Assembly (NCBI GenBank): GCA_028023455.1
Contig: JAQFVV010000013.1
Coordinates: 11,754,579 to 11,818,578, forward strand
Reading direction: 5' to 3'
Length of the DNA: 64,000 nt
From: Epiperipatus broadwayi
Taxonomy: Eukaryota; Onychophora; Udeonychophora; Euonychophora; Peripatidae
Each line of letters starts with the position of its first letter. The stretch's first letter is position 1. Shown in pieces: positions 30,480 through 41,699 of this stretch. The translations under genes and the position numbers were made by a program. The notes beneath the pieces were generated by a model. That model saw only the letters and a list, made by a program, of their open reading frames with translations. It ran no database searches and was not told the origin of the DNA.

Positions 30480-32200
30480 ACTTATTAATTTAATAGAATT
30501 AAGAACTTTATTTTCATGGTTTTACACTACTTTCAATTCTTCAAATATATATTGTATGGTTCCTTATGAGAAAACTACTGAACTAAAGAATCCGGCTAAC
30601 TAGGATATAACAATACTGAACTATGGTTCAGTTATATAAACAATAACTATCAAGACGATTAACATTAAAACTAGTCCACAATACACTACTAACATCCAAT
30701 ATCTAATAAACAATATTTTTCAATCATTAAATATAAGAAAACATTAAATAAAATACTATAACACTTAATTTTGACATAAATAATTAGAGTTCCAACTATA
30801 ATACTCGTTCTATTCATTTCGTAAATAAATTCGATTTATGACTAGCTCAATATTATAAATAAAATATGGTTCTATAAAAATGACAAATATAACTAAGCAA
30901 CTCTTAACATGAGACTTTCAGTAAGGTATACTGGCTTAAATATTGAGAATACATCCCTAAAGATACATTCTCAATGACATAAGGATATTACTCCACCAAA
31001 TTCACATAACAAAACTACTATGTAATACTGTCATGGCTTAGAACACACACATATAATAATCCTAAAGTATGATTTATAAGCTTATTACAGAAATAACAAT
31101 AAATTACATAATATTCCTTTAATAAAATACTAATTGAACATTTAACATTAACTACTAATTTCTTATTTATCATCTTTCATTAGAAAATTTACAATTCTCC
31201 AAAAATACTACTAATAATAATCATCTCAGGTTCATTTCGAACAAACTAATAACAAAATGAATTAATTAAATAACACCCTGTAATTAATTATGATGAGGGA
31301 TTTTACACATCTAATTACTCTTACAAAATAATAACAACAATAAGCAACTAAAATAACTTAATGACTCTCAACATTAAATATATTTAATGATTAAAGTTTA
31401 GTAATAAAACATAAATAATATAGTAAGATTTAAAATAAACATTGTCGAATCTTTCTTTGTTTAATGTAGCATTCTTAAAAACATATAATGTATTTGATTA
31501 TTGTTGCAATATCAAGGATATCTCTCATTTGTGTTGTATCAGTTTAAAAAGAATTACCAATGATCATATTTTCTACCATAATAATAATATACTTTGTTAC
31601 TCCAATCAAATATGATAAAAATAATATCTAAGTAATCTTTAAGAATCATGTGGCAAATAAGTAATATTTAAAATGATTAATTTCTAAGGACCATGAATGT
31701 AGAATAAAAAATTAAATAATAACATGCAGATAAATCACTAAAATATAGGTTTCAAAAACAGTTAACAAATTTATTTATAAATTAACAATCTTATACTCTT
31801 ACAATAAGTTTATAACATAATAACAATATGTATATATATATAAAAGTAATACAAGAATTGACATCATTTAACATTAATATATATATATTTACAATAAATC
31901 TTACCAGTAATAACATGAAATAAATAACATAGCCTTCACTCTAGCCATTTCAAAATATAATAAAAAACTTACAACAATAATGACAATATATTATCCTCAT
32001 TCATGAAATATAATATTCTACTATTTTGTATTGGGAACAGTTACAATAAATTTCCCAATTTCTAAGAAAACTTAATATTACACTTATACTATTATAAAAT
32101 ATATTTCTCATAATGTAAATGCATCAACATGAGTTTATATTTAAAATACACTTCTTAAAATTCAGCAAGTAAAATATTTTCCAAAAAAAAATAAAATAAA
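30480..32200. other. Strand-asymmetric AT-rich domain (C far above G on + strand)
   Basis: Many 60-base lines here have one or two G against seven to twelve C on the plus strand, for example 30661-30720, 31321-31380 and 31921-31980. Flanking DNA is closer to balance. The mitochondrial insert at 58740-59850 shows the same bias, but I could not read any mitochondrial gene here on either strand. A short hairpin ACTGAAC-TATG-GTTCAGT lies at 30615-30632. No function assigned. Confidence 0.5.
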
Positions 32201-33281
32201 GACTTTCTTTGCAGTTTAGGAAAGTATCATCCTGATATTTGAATATCAAAAATTTTTATAAAAAAAAATAAGAATATCTATCTCATTTATATAAAATACT
32301 TACAAGATAATTTCATAAATTTTTGTAACTTAAATGATTTTGAATGATTTATAATAACATTTAAAGAACTAGTCATACATTATACTGCTGGAAATTTGTA
32401 TTTTCTTTATTTTATACTCTTACATTCATCATATCATTCATGCATCTGCTTGAACTAAATGATTTATAATACTTGTTGGAATATCAATCATTCCTCTCTT
32501 ATGTTATAACTGATGACAATTATCAATCATCTCAACATCATTTGCAAAATAAATTTCTATATATTTCATCTTACCCTCTAATAAAAGTATCAACTTCAAA
32601 TGGTTTAGTAATTACTTTACCAACTTATAAAACTATCTTCTATGATGATTTCTGTGGTGATAGATAGCGATTAGTGTAGGGTATGGAATAATAACAAGAA
32701 TAACTCAAAAGAGTAAAATAATATGATCATGGATACAGTGCAAACCATAATAATAGGTCCATATTCAGCAGGCACCTAAGATTCAAGTCATGGTTCTATT
32801 GTAGCACTTATTGATGATAAGGAAATGCACCTGTTCATGGAAAACAATAATCCAACCTATGTTCTCTGTATATTTTAATAACCTTTAAGGATGAAAATGT
32901 AATTCCCAAACAACAGATTTCAACATATCCCTAACACATAGGATTTCATATAAATATTACTATCCCAACTTCCATCTTATATCTTCCACACTGAATAACT
33001 CATTTAAGATTGTAAAATATACAAACCGCATTCTAAAATAATTTCCAAAACAACAATATTAAAGAAACAACAAAGATCTAAATTCATTTCAAGATGGGTT
33101 TTTTTTAATTTTCAAGCGCAAATGAAGTTAATTAATACGTATATCAGTACTACACATTTATTTATTTCTTATTATATAATTCAGAGATCAGTATTAGGTC
33201 TTTCTCTGTATTTCAAGAGAAAACATTCATGAAAAATAATATATCAATAATGTAACGATGTTATATAATATACATATTAAA
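32201..33281. other. AT-rich spacer, no gene seen
   Basis: Only short low-complexity frames. The composition returns gradually to balance after the asymmetric domain. Confidence 0.5.
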
Positions 33282-33347
33282 TAAATATTTTGGTACTCAT
33301 CTTTTAGCTAAAGATGTTGTTCTATGGCACGGTTTTCGCGCCAAAAC

Positions 33348-33725
33348 ATATAAAAATGCTGTATTTTTATATTGGACTATTTCCATCATCTAATATGTGT
33401 GTTGAATGTCTTTAGAAAAGTTTTAATTTTTAGTTAAATATTCCAAATGCATTCAACTGTTAGTAATATCACAGCAAACAGGTTAGTATATGCACCAACT
33501 GTTAGTAATATCACAGCAAACAAATGTTAATAAGTTTTAATTTTTAGTTAAATATTCCAAATGCATTCAACTGTTAGTAATATCACAGCAAACAGGTTAG
33601 TATATGCACCAACTGTTAGTAATATCACAGCAAACAAATGTTAATAATATCATAGTCCAATATAAAAATACAGCTAGAACACCATCATCACAAACCTTCA
33701 GAAAAACACAATATAAAAATGCTGT
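33348..33725. mobile_element. Nested SINE-derived insert with 23-bp perfect inverted ends and 15-bp direct repeat
   Basis: ATATAAAAATGCTGT occurs at 33348-33362 and 33711-33725, the expected target duplication. GCTGTATTTTTATATTGGACTAT at 33358-33380 is the exact reverse complement of 33652-33674. The inner sequence TATTTCCATCATCTAA...TTGAATGTC matches the arm of the fold-back element at 23941-24658 and the SINE at 54699-54940. The right side ends with a 3' tail (ACCATCATCACAAACCTTCA) shared with other copies. It looks like a shortened fold-back SINE pair. Confidence 0.7.
33420..33647. repeat. Tandem duplication, 114-bp period
   Basis: GTTTTAATTTTTAGTTAAAT starts at 33420 and 33534. Each unit itself holds two copies of CAACTGTTAGTAATATCACA, about 41 bases apart, giving four in all. 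The two units are nearly identical, so the duplication is young. Confidence 0.9.
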
Positions 33726-34360
33726 TTCCGTGGCCGACATGTTCAAACCCGCGTTTTCTATAATACAACTTTTTTGTTGTGCCACAGAATGCAGGCCGTT
33801 ATGTCGCATCGCAGTACAGCATGTATGTCGCATAGCAGCAAATACATTTTCCGAATTCGCACAATTTATAAAATAATTACGGCTTGATGAGAGAGTTTGT
33901 ATTTGAATTGTATTGAAAAGTTGTTTTCATTGGATATTTTTTTATTTAAACTATTGAAATGTTCAGATTTTTTAAAGCAATAATTATAAGACTTTTTACA
34001 ACGTACTGTATTGAACTTTTATTTGGGAAAATGTTACATATCCATGTTTTTATTGAGTTGCAATTAGGTAACGTGTCAAGTAACGTACTGTTAGTAACAT
34101 TCCATGAGACAAAGAAGATCTATCGTCTGTATATTTTTGAAGTAAAAAAGAGCGGTAGGAAAAAAATATCCAGTAAGAAAAATCCAAATATACAGGTTTT
34201 TTGTAAATTTCATAAAAAGCAAATATTATAAACATGTTTAATAAGTAAAAAAGACATTTCTATGTGTCTGTTGATATTTAAAAAAGTTTGAGTTTCTTTT
34301 TTTTGTCCGAGTACGGTTACAATTTTGAATTTTTTTATTTTAGCATTACAAACAACAGAA

Positions 34361-34410
34361 CACTAACCCTAAAACTAACCCAAAAACTAATCCTAAATCT
34401 AACCGTAACA
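34361..34410. repeat. Degenerate telomere-like CCTAA repeats
   Basis: CACTAACCCTAAAACTAACC is followed by CAAAAACTAATCCTAAATCT and AACCGTAAC, a run of imperfect CTAACC(C) units inside the transposon. It resembles an interstitial telomeric-type tract, but such strings also arise inside transposon ends. Confidence 0.4.
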
Positions 34411-34459
34411 ACTTTTACTTTTATTACGATTATTATTTTTTAGTTAAACAACAACAAAA

Positions 34460-34607
34460 AAAGTCGTAACACAAGTAAAAAAATATTCGATAAAAAATTA
34501 ATAAAAAAAAAGCCGTAACACAAGTAAAAAAATATCCGATAGAAAATTGATTAAAAAAAAGCCGTAACACAATTTAAAAAGTATACGATATAAAAAACAC
34601 GAATCAA
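34460..34607. repeat. Tandem repeat, 49-bp period, about three copies
   Basis: G(T/C)CGTAACACAA starts at 34463, 34512 and 34561, an exact 49-base period. The third copy is the most diverged and incomplete. Confidence 0.9.
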
Positions 34608-34836
34608 ATTGTAATTTGTTGATTTTATTTTACATTTATTATTATCATTTAAATTGTATACGTTAATAAAAAATAATATTTAAAAAAGACAATTTTGTTT
34701 TGTTTTTATTTTCGCATTACAAAAAAGCACAGAAAAATTATTAAAATCAAGGCCCGTGAATGTTCATATTTTATAGTTTTAGCGTGAAAACGGTGCCATC
34801 CAATGGCATCTTTAGCTACAAGACAAGCCCCAATAT

Positions 34837-37269
34837 TTTAAATATCATTGAGTGTTTCAAGACATTCATCTGCATTCATCAATTCTTTTGTAAAAATACA
34901 CACAATGATAATTCTATCAATGTTTCATTTTTAATTGTTTAATATTAAATTCAAGCAATATGAAATACTAATTTAAAATACCAATTAGGATATATCATTT
35001 AAAAAAAAAATTATTAAGCAAAATGTAATCTGAATAATAAAAAAAATTACCAATGATCTCAACCATTACTTAGATCATTTACAGCAATCTGCTTATCGGA
35101 CCATACATTAAAAAAAAAATAATAATAATAATTATGATTGTAATTTACCTTGTTCAGAAAATTACTTTCTGAATACTCCTCTTTTATTTAACATAATAAT
35201 AATATTAATCTATTTTAAGATTAAATTTAAAATATAATAACAACAGGTTAGTTTTTAAAATAAAAATTGTAATATTCTAAATATTAACATAAGACTTAAT
35301 ATTTAAAAAAAATGATAAAGTTTTAAAGTTAGAAAAAGATTTATTTCTTTCTTCATCCTGCCCATAAGCTCAATGCTTGTCAGGCATCTTGCCGCATTGC
35401 CTAGTTACAGTTGGAAATCTCTGTATACAATCATACTCCTGTCTCGGCACCATAAAAAATGTAGAAGTAATAATATAAAATTCACTAAAATTTAAGAAGA
35501 ATATTAAGGATCCCAAAAAGATAAAATGTTTATTTCAGTCCTTTCTGGAAATTTTACCCAGGCATTTAATAGCTTCATAGAATAATAATTCAAAATCCAT
35601 TTTATATAAAATATTTTCTTAAGTATGTTTCAGCCATTATATATGGCAGATACATTGCAATAAATATAATATAAAAAATATTTGTATTTTCCATCAGTCA
35701 AAAACATTAATATAAAGATTGTATAATATAGTGTTATTGATTTAATTCATTTATCAGCAGACATGTAGTTTATGAATTAAAATAAATATTTCTTTCTTTA
35801 AAAGATTTTCACTTTTTATCCTTTTAAAAATGTGTATCTTTTCACTAAATATTTTTCTTTTCCAAATAAAATAAGAGCTATATTATTCAAAGCATATATT
35901 AACTGATATAATTTCATTTTAAAAAACATCAGAGTTCATTATTTCTAGATAAAATTATTTTTAAAGTATATGTCAATAACAAGTCCTTTTAAAAGCATAA
36001 AAGACATTCAAGTCACCTTCTTCAATTTGTCTTTAAATACATCATTCTTAAATGTAAGTCCATATTGATTATTTTAAAAACAAATTAAGTGTGAATTATT
36101 ACTATCAATTATATAATAAGCAGTCATTCATCATACTATAAAAGATTTTAAATTCAGTTTTTAAACATAGATGAGGAGTCTTAACTTTCTTTTCTTTCTT
36201 TCAAATTTAATACTATGATAAAGATTTTTAACAAATATCCAATTCCTTTTAATTGACTTTAATAAATTAACCTCTTTGTAATATGATAAAGTTATTTCAA
36301 CTAAATGTTCACTAACCACCCAAACGTACTATTTGTAAAATTTTCAGTCTTACATAAATTTCTCTGGTCTTGTTGCAGTATATTTCTTGACATTTGGTGT
36401 TCATTGTCCCAATATTTAAGTAGCTACCATCACGTTCCATAGAATTGTTAAGTTCCTAAACCAAGTTTCAAGAAGAATAGACTGACAAAAAAATTTAGTA
36501 TTCTAGTGAACCATTATTTAAATAGTTATTCCAATTATATTTTTCAAAAACACTTTTAAGTAAAATTATAATAATTTAAAAGAAATTACTATTGTCACAA
36601 TATAAAAAAATATAGTTATAAATTTCAAACGAAATCTGTATTACTCTGAATCTGTAAATCCCTGTATCACTGTCAACACTGGCTTCAACCTCTCTTTTTA
36701 TACTGGTCTTAATCCAATGATTTCATTGGTCAATACTGCTTATAAAAATCTGCTAATTTACATAATTACATCAATATCACTTTTAAAATTAAGATGAGTC
36801 ATAAATATTATCAAATTATTCAATACTTTAAATTATTAAAGATTTTTATTTAAAAAATTAAATATCTTTGTTAAAACAATTTTTAATATTTAAATAACCC
36901 TAAAAATTGACTTAAAATAAAATTTTACATTTAAATAAAATGATAATAATTTTAATTATTACTTTGCTAATATTATCTCTAGACTTAAAAATTTGGTACA
37001 CTTTTATTATGTATCAAATTTTTGTTAGCAAGTTAAAATCTAGTTTTCTTTTCTTTACTTTTGAAAGCTCACACATACACCTTAAATCATGTGATACTGT
37101 CAGAATATTCTAGACTACTTTTAAATAATATCAAAATTATATGCTAGAAAATAATCTAAAGTTAAAACTTTTTTAATATAGCTACTTTTCTAACTCTTTT
37201 CTAACTATCTGCCCCAATTGTTAAGGGTATAATACACATACATATATATAAAATATTTAGCAGGTTCAT
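34837..37269. other. AT-rich spacer with a small GC-richer patch
   Basis: The only break in composition is at 35335-35455, which includes CATCCTGCCCATAAGCTCAA and GGCATCTTGCCGCATTGCCT. On the minus strand it has a short frame starting MVPRQEY, ending within about 30 residues. It could be a fragment of a repeat or an exon; I cannot identify it. A small palindrome CCAATGATTTCATTGG lies near 36714. Confidence 0.5.
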
Positions 37270-38090
37270 CCATGGTAAAAAAATTTAAATATTGATATAT
37301 TAATGTTTCGACTTGATCACACAAGTCATATAGTGAGTGATAAAAAGTAGAAATATAGTTGTAAAAGCGCTACAATCACTGATTTGAAAAAAACATCAAA
37401 GTTTGACCAGTAGCAAAAATGTTAAATTAAGAACGTTTTTTACAAAAATCTTTCCAAATGGAAGTTTGCATGTATCATCTTGATTATTGATACAATCTGC
37501 CTTTTAAGTATCTCAATGGCTTCTCTAATTTTGCACTGGGAGAGATTATCACATCTGGATATGATCCTGGTACTAGAAAAAACCAATTTTATGACCTGAA
37601 TCTATAGTATGGAGTGAGAGTGCTGATGATGAGTGTTGTTTAACTGCATTAGCATGCTCATCTCTCCTAACACTGCTGCGATGATTACTCGTACCTATGT
37701 AAGAAGCTTTACAATTTTCACATGAGATTTGATAAACATCATGAGATTCAAGAGGGATTACATCCTTAGGCTTGATTATTATATTGCTGATCTCTTGATG
37801 AGTAAAAAATGCTGTATTTATATTATAGCACTTTAATATTCATCGAATACTGTCTGTAGTTCCTTTTACATATGGGACACAAATCCTAATAGCTGATTTA
37901 TCATCTATTTGTTTCCTATTTTGTTCATTTTGGACTTGAAATAAGGCTTTTTTAATAAATTTATAATAATAACTATTTGCTAATAAAATACTATTAATAT
38001 GATTTATTTATTTCAGATGTGACTTATCTGAAAGGTTAATCGCCTACAAATGTTTTCCTTTCTAACAAAATAATTTATAAAAATATTGAT
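37270..38090 (-). pseudogene. Penelope-like element, C-terminal part with GIY-YIG endonuclease, broken
   Basis: The minus strand from 38066 reads VRKENICRR, a match to the RA/K-x-ICxx thumb-side block of Penelope-like proteins. From about 37960 it reads CVPYVKGTTDSIR, then ILKCYNINTAFFT, KPKDVIPLESHDVYQISCEN and CKASYIGTSNHRSSVRRDEH, which carries the linker and the GIY-YIG-type endonuclease core (VYQI...SYIG) with its basic stretch. It continues with ALSLHTIDSGHKIGF, a frameshift, and CKIREAIEILKRQ near 37530. The untranslated tail near 37300-37330 contains ACTTGTGTGATCAAGTCGAAAC, a typical Penelope 3' string. In an active element this enzyme nicks the target. Several stops and a frameshift show decay; the RT core upstream is not preserved here. 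Confidence 0.8.
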
Positions 38091-38558
38091 GTGACATGTA
38101 GTTTGATGATAGAGAAGAGAAAATAATAGAAAACTTCTTATATACATGTACATCCTTACAAATTTAAAGACAGCTACTTTCAAGAATTATTCCCTTTCAT
38201 ACTCCTACACTTAATTGCATTATTCAGAATAGATAAAAGAGCTTTTCCACTCAAATTATTTTTTTTTATTTTCATCCTTTGGTTTTTAAGATGCCATTTT
38301 GTTTTTAACTCAATATCTCAAAAGCATAAATCAATTTTCCTAAACAAATTAACAAAAACTAAAACAAGATATCAGGCCCTAAAACTTGTTGATATTTGTA
38401 CAACTACTTGGAATTGGGTCTCTTTATCCTCACCACTATGAGAACAATATTTTTAATATAAAAATTTAATATATAAAAAAAGGAACCATGTAAATAATTT
38501 ATTTATCTTACTGTTATGTAATATTAGAAATACAGGCATTCTTCATATGCCTGGAGCT
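38091..38558. other. AT-rich spacer, possible decayed upstream part of the Penelope-like element
   Basis: No motif of the RT core can be read here on the minus strand, so the Penelope-like copy is either 5'-truncated or too decayed beyond about 38090. Confidence 0.4.
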
Positions 38559-38723
38559 TAATAGTAAATATAGAACATTTGAATACAGATTTTCAAGCAC
38601 TCTTCAACTATCCACACTATCTCATATCACTGATACACATGAGAACACATATGTAGAAAAGATAGTGTGGATAGTTGAAGTGTGCTTGAAAATCTGTGTT
38701 CAAATTCCCTATACTTACTGTTA
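38559..38723. mobile_element. Hairpin MITE, 64-bp arms
   Basis: The left arm 38559-38622, containing CAGATTTTCAAGCACTCTTC and AACTATCCACACTATCT, pairs with 38660-38723 with only a few mismatches. The loop is 37 bases. A related half copy lies at 63580-63660, so this is a dispersed family rather than a chance hairpin. No target duplication is obvious. Confidence 0.8.
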
Positions 38724-39149
38724 TATCTTTTTATTTATTAATATGATACATTATTGCAATATTTTGAGTTTTTAATTAATGTGACATGTGAATTCCATCT
38801 TAAAAAAACATGTCAATAGGTTTTGCTTAATATAATAATATATTTAATATAATATTTCCTAAACCATGATCACACAATAACAAATCTTATACAAATGATG
38901 AAATAAAGAAGCGTTTAAAGTTGATAGTAGAAATAGTAGCAGAAGCTATTAATTTTTACAATATTTTTCTGCTAAGTAAAAACTTAAAAAAAACATTACT
39001 GTATAGACTAAATGCTATTTTATAAGATAAGCTCTATTTAGGGCTAAAGTTACATATGGAGTAAAAGAAAACAACAGATTTTTAAATTTAAAATGTCTAA
39101 TACTTCAGAAATAAACTTTTTTTTTCTACTTCTAACAATAACCTTGATT
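38724..39149. other. AT-rich spacer, nothing recognised
   Basis: No homology or structure seen. Confidence 0.5.
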
Positions 39150-39960
39150 GCTTAGAACAGCAAAAATAATACTAGTTAAGGCTGCTACAAAAAAGGCTGA
39201 CATTAATAACACATCAATTGAAGTTAAAGCTAATTCATGCAAGATTGCAACTTAATAAATAAATAATAATTCCGATTCTACAATGAGTTGATGGGGGGAT
39301 TAAAAAAATCTAAAAAATCTATATCTATAAAGTTTTTTATAAAAAAAATCATAAGACAGCTTCAGATTAAAGATATTCAGACCTTTACCAGTTTTGTTAT
39401 TAAAAATAATAAACTATTATAACAAAAAATATATTAAATCAGGATAATATTGCTGAATTATTTAATATTGTTAATAAACAAGAAAATGAATGTCAAACAA
39501 TTAAATTAAATATACATAGTAGTATAAAAATTGATCCTCAGGAATATTTAAACACTATAGGAAATTTTAATGATTCAATGCCTACATGTGCTTTTGAAAT
39601 CATTCTACAAACAACTATAATTACTATCACCAATTTAAATGTCTCACGAAATATCCAACTGATGAATTTTACAATTATTTAATAAGAAAAAAAGTTGTGG
39701 GGCATAATTTACAAGATTTGGCTCATCTTAACACTAGATAGATATATAATATTGGAAATCAGTATTATCACACAAAAGACAACTTTTGAGTAAAATATAC
39801 GTTATCTAAACAATAAAATTATGTATTACATAAATACTACACTTGCAAAATCTAAGGGCAAGACAAAAAACTATCATGCAAATTTTTTTCTCGAAAACTT
39901 CGAAAATTATTAAATGACTATGGTAAAGATGAAAATTTTAAATACCATCTAAAACAATAG
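39150..39960 (+). pseudogene. Decayed unidentified coding remnant
   Basis: Several frames are open longer and with less biased residue use than nearby DNA. Around 39155-39250 one frame reads IILVKAATKKADINNTSIEV. From about 39424 to 39682 another is open for roughly 85 codons without an early start, containing NIAELFNIVNKQENECQTIK and EYLNTIGNFNDSMPTCAFEI. Near 39640-39735 a shifted frame reads FKCLTKYPTDEFYNYLIRKK then VVGHNLQDLAHLNTR. The pieces can be strung together by frame changes, which suggests an old protein gene, perhaps from a mobile element or virus. I do not recognise the family. Confidence 0.3.
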
Positions 39961-41629
39961 ATATGATTTTTATTTAATTAAATGCTTTTACTTATTGTGT
40001 ACTAAAAAAAATAAAATCATTTAATACATATAATTTTACTTTAAATCAATTTCTCACTTATAGTATATATATATCAATAAATATTTCTGCAGTAAGATAT
40101 GTATACTCTTTATATATTCAAACCTCCCCACACTTCCATATCTAAAAAACTAAATCACCTATCTAAAATATTATTGTGTCTATTACTTTTGTAGATTTAA
40201 AAACAAATGTAAAAAATTTCAACAAATTATATTGAACTTATATTTATTAAACTTCAATTTTGAAATATTATTATAATTATAAAGTGACGTGAAATAAATC
40301 TCAATATTATTTGTTTGTGAGCCTTATTTAAAATATTAAAGTTCTAAGAACAGTTTTTAACTTTGATATCAAAATATTCAATATTTTACTGCTCTCTGTT
40401 CCATGGCTAAGTAACTAGGTGACCTAGTGAAAAAAGATTAGTGTCCTATATGATTTTGCCTGATTTTCTTATTTATACATCAAGTTTGAAGCAATTCTAA
40501 TGAATTAAAATATATTAGACCTCAATTTTAAAATTTCATTCTAAATTAAATGTGATTCAAAAGTTTACAAACATATCAACAAATAAACAGGTTTTGAACT
40601 TAAATAAAAGCCTTTAATAAAAAGATCTTCAGTAATAGTTCTTAGTAATATTGCTTACTCTGATATACAACTATATAAAAATTACAACCAATGTAGATAT
40701 CTACTTAACAAGCAACAGACAGTTCATCCTATACAATAACTTCCAGAGATATAGGTAACTGATTTTTGCAAGGCAAAAACACATCTTATAAAGATGTCCA
40801 GCTTATTTCTGTAAACTTTATAAATTTAAAAAACACTATAAAAGTCATCAATGATCAAAATTTATGACTCTAGCAATTAGTATAATCATTTTGTCTTAGT
40901 TTTCTCAGCATGTGGGTGAACTATAATTTAGAAGTGTGTGACTATGCTATAAAGCTTACGATAGAAATAAATGTATTGTATTCGCGAAGGTAGAGCATGC
41001 AAAGGATTATATCCTCGGTGTATTAAAGATTATGAATTTACTCTACAGCTAGCATACTCAATCATAGGACTATATTAGTATTATAATGTGTAATTAAAAA
41101 ATTAATTAAAAATTAATAAAAATAAACTTTGAACACTTTTCAAATAGCTATGATCATTTTGTATTTATTTTCTGAGCATGTGGGTGAACTCAAAGTTAAA
41201 AGGTATTGACATTCATGACCATTTAATTAAAATCATAAAAGTAATCAAATTATAAAGACAATTTTTATAATGATATAGTTGTTAATGTAAGCATATTTAA
41301 GGTAAAAGAACACTATATCTTGTCTGACATTGTGAAACATTCTAAATAAATTGATATTTTGTGTGCTTAAATATTGTGTTAATTTTTATATATAAAATGT
41401 TGTCTGATCTGCATATTAATTCGATGTTCATTTCATCAAAAGTAGCTCATGTTTTACATGATTTGGACAGGTATTGCAAATAGTGGTTGTATAGTGGCCA
41501 TCACCATTGCATATTAAAGAAAATATTTTCAGAGATTTTATTAAAATACATAAAGTATACATGCTGGTATATTTTCTGATAGTATAAGCTGGTGGAACCT
41601 GAATTAATTAAATTAGGTTAAACATATAT
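39961..41629. other. AT-rich spacer with a diverged direct repeat
   Basis: A roughly 40-base segment ending in TTTTCT(C/G)AGCATGTGGGTGAACT occurs at 40887-40922 and 41152-41190. No gene seen. The string GCGAAGGTAGAG at about 40985 also occurs in the loop of the hairpin at 57286-57369. Confidence 0.5.
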
Positions 41630-41659
41630 TGAAGCTGTGCATATATATACATATATATA

Positions 41660-41699
<40 letters not shown>

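Larger units (their letters stand above)
33282..34836. mobile_element. DNA transposon with about 65-bp inverted ends, carrying a nested insert
   Basis: The left end contains TAGCTAAAGATG, ATGGCACGGTTTTCGCGCCA and AAACATATAAAAATG. The right end, read as reverse complement from 34836, contains TAGCTAAAGATG, ATGGCACCGTTTTCACGCTA and AAACTATAAAATATG in the same order and spacing. The left end is interrupted by a SINE-derived insert at 33363-33725; removing it restores the alignment up to GTGGCC against CGGGCC. The interior has a CpG-containing GC-richer patch at 33720-33860, a 49-bp tandem repeat and a 90-codon frame at 33959-34231 with no resemblance to a transposase. I cannot name the superfamily. 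Confidence 0.7.

Noticed and set aside
30480-32200. Second mitochondrial insert
   Set aside because: The strand bias is similar, but no mitochondrial gene or rRNA motif could be read on either strand.
33959-34231. 90-codon frame inside the inverted-end transposon as a possible transposase
   Set aside because: No catalytic motif or family resemblance, and it is too short; it may be chance.
34361-34410. True telomere or chromosome end
   Set aside because: The CTAACC units are few, imperfect and lie inside a transposon.
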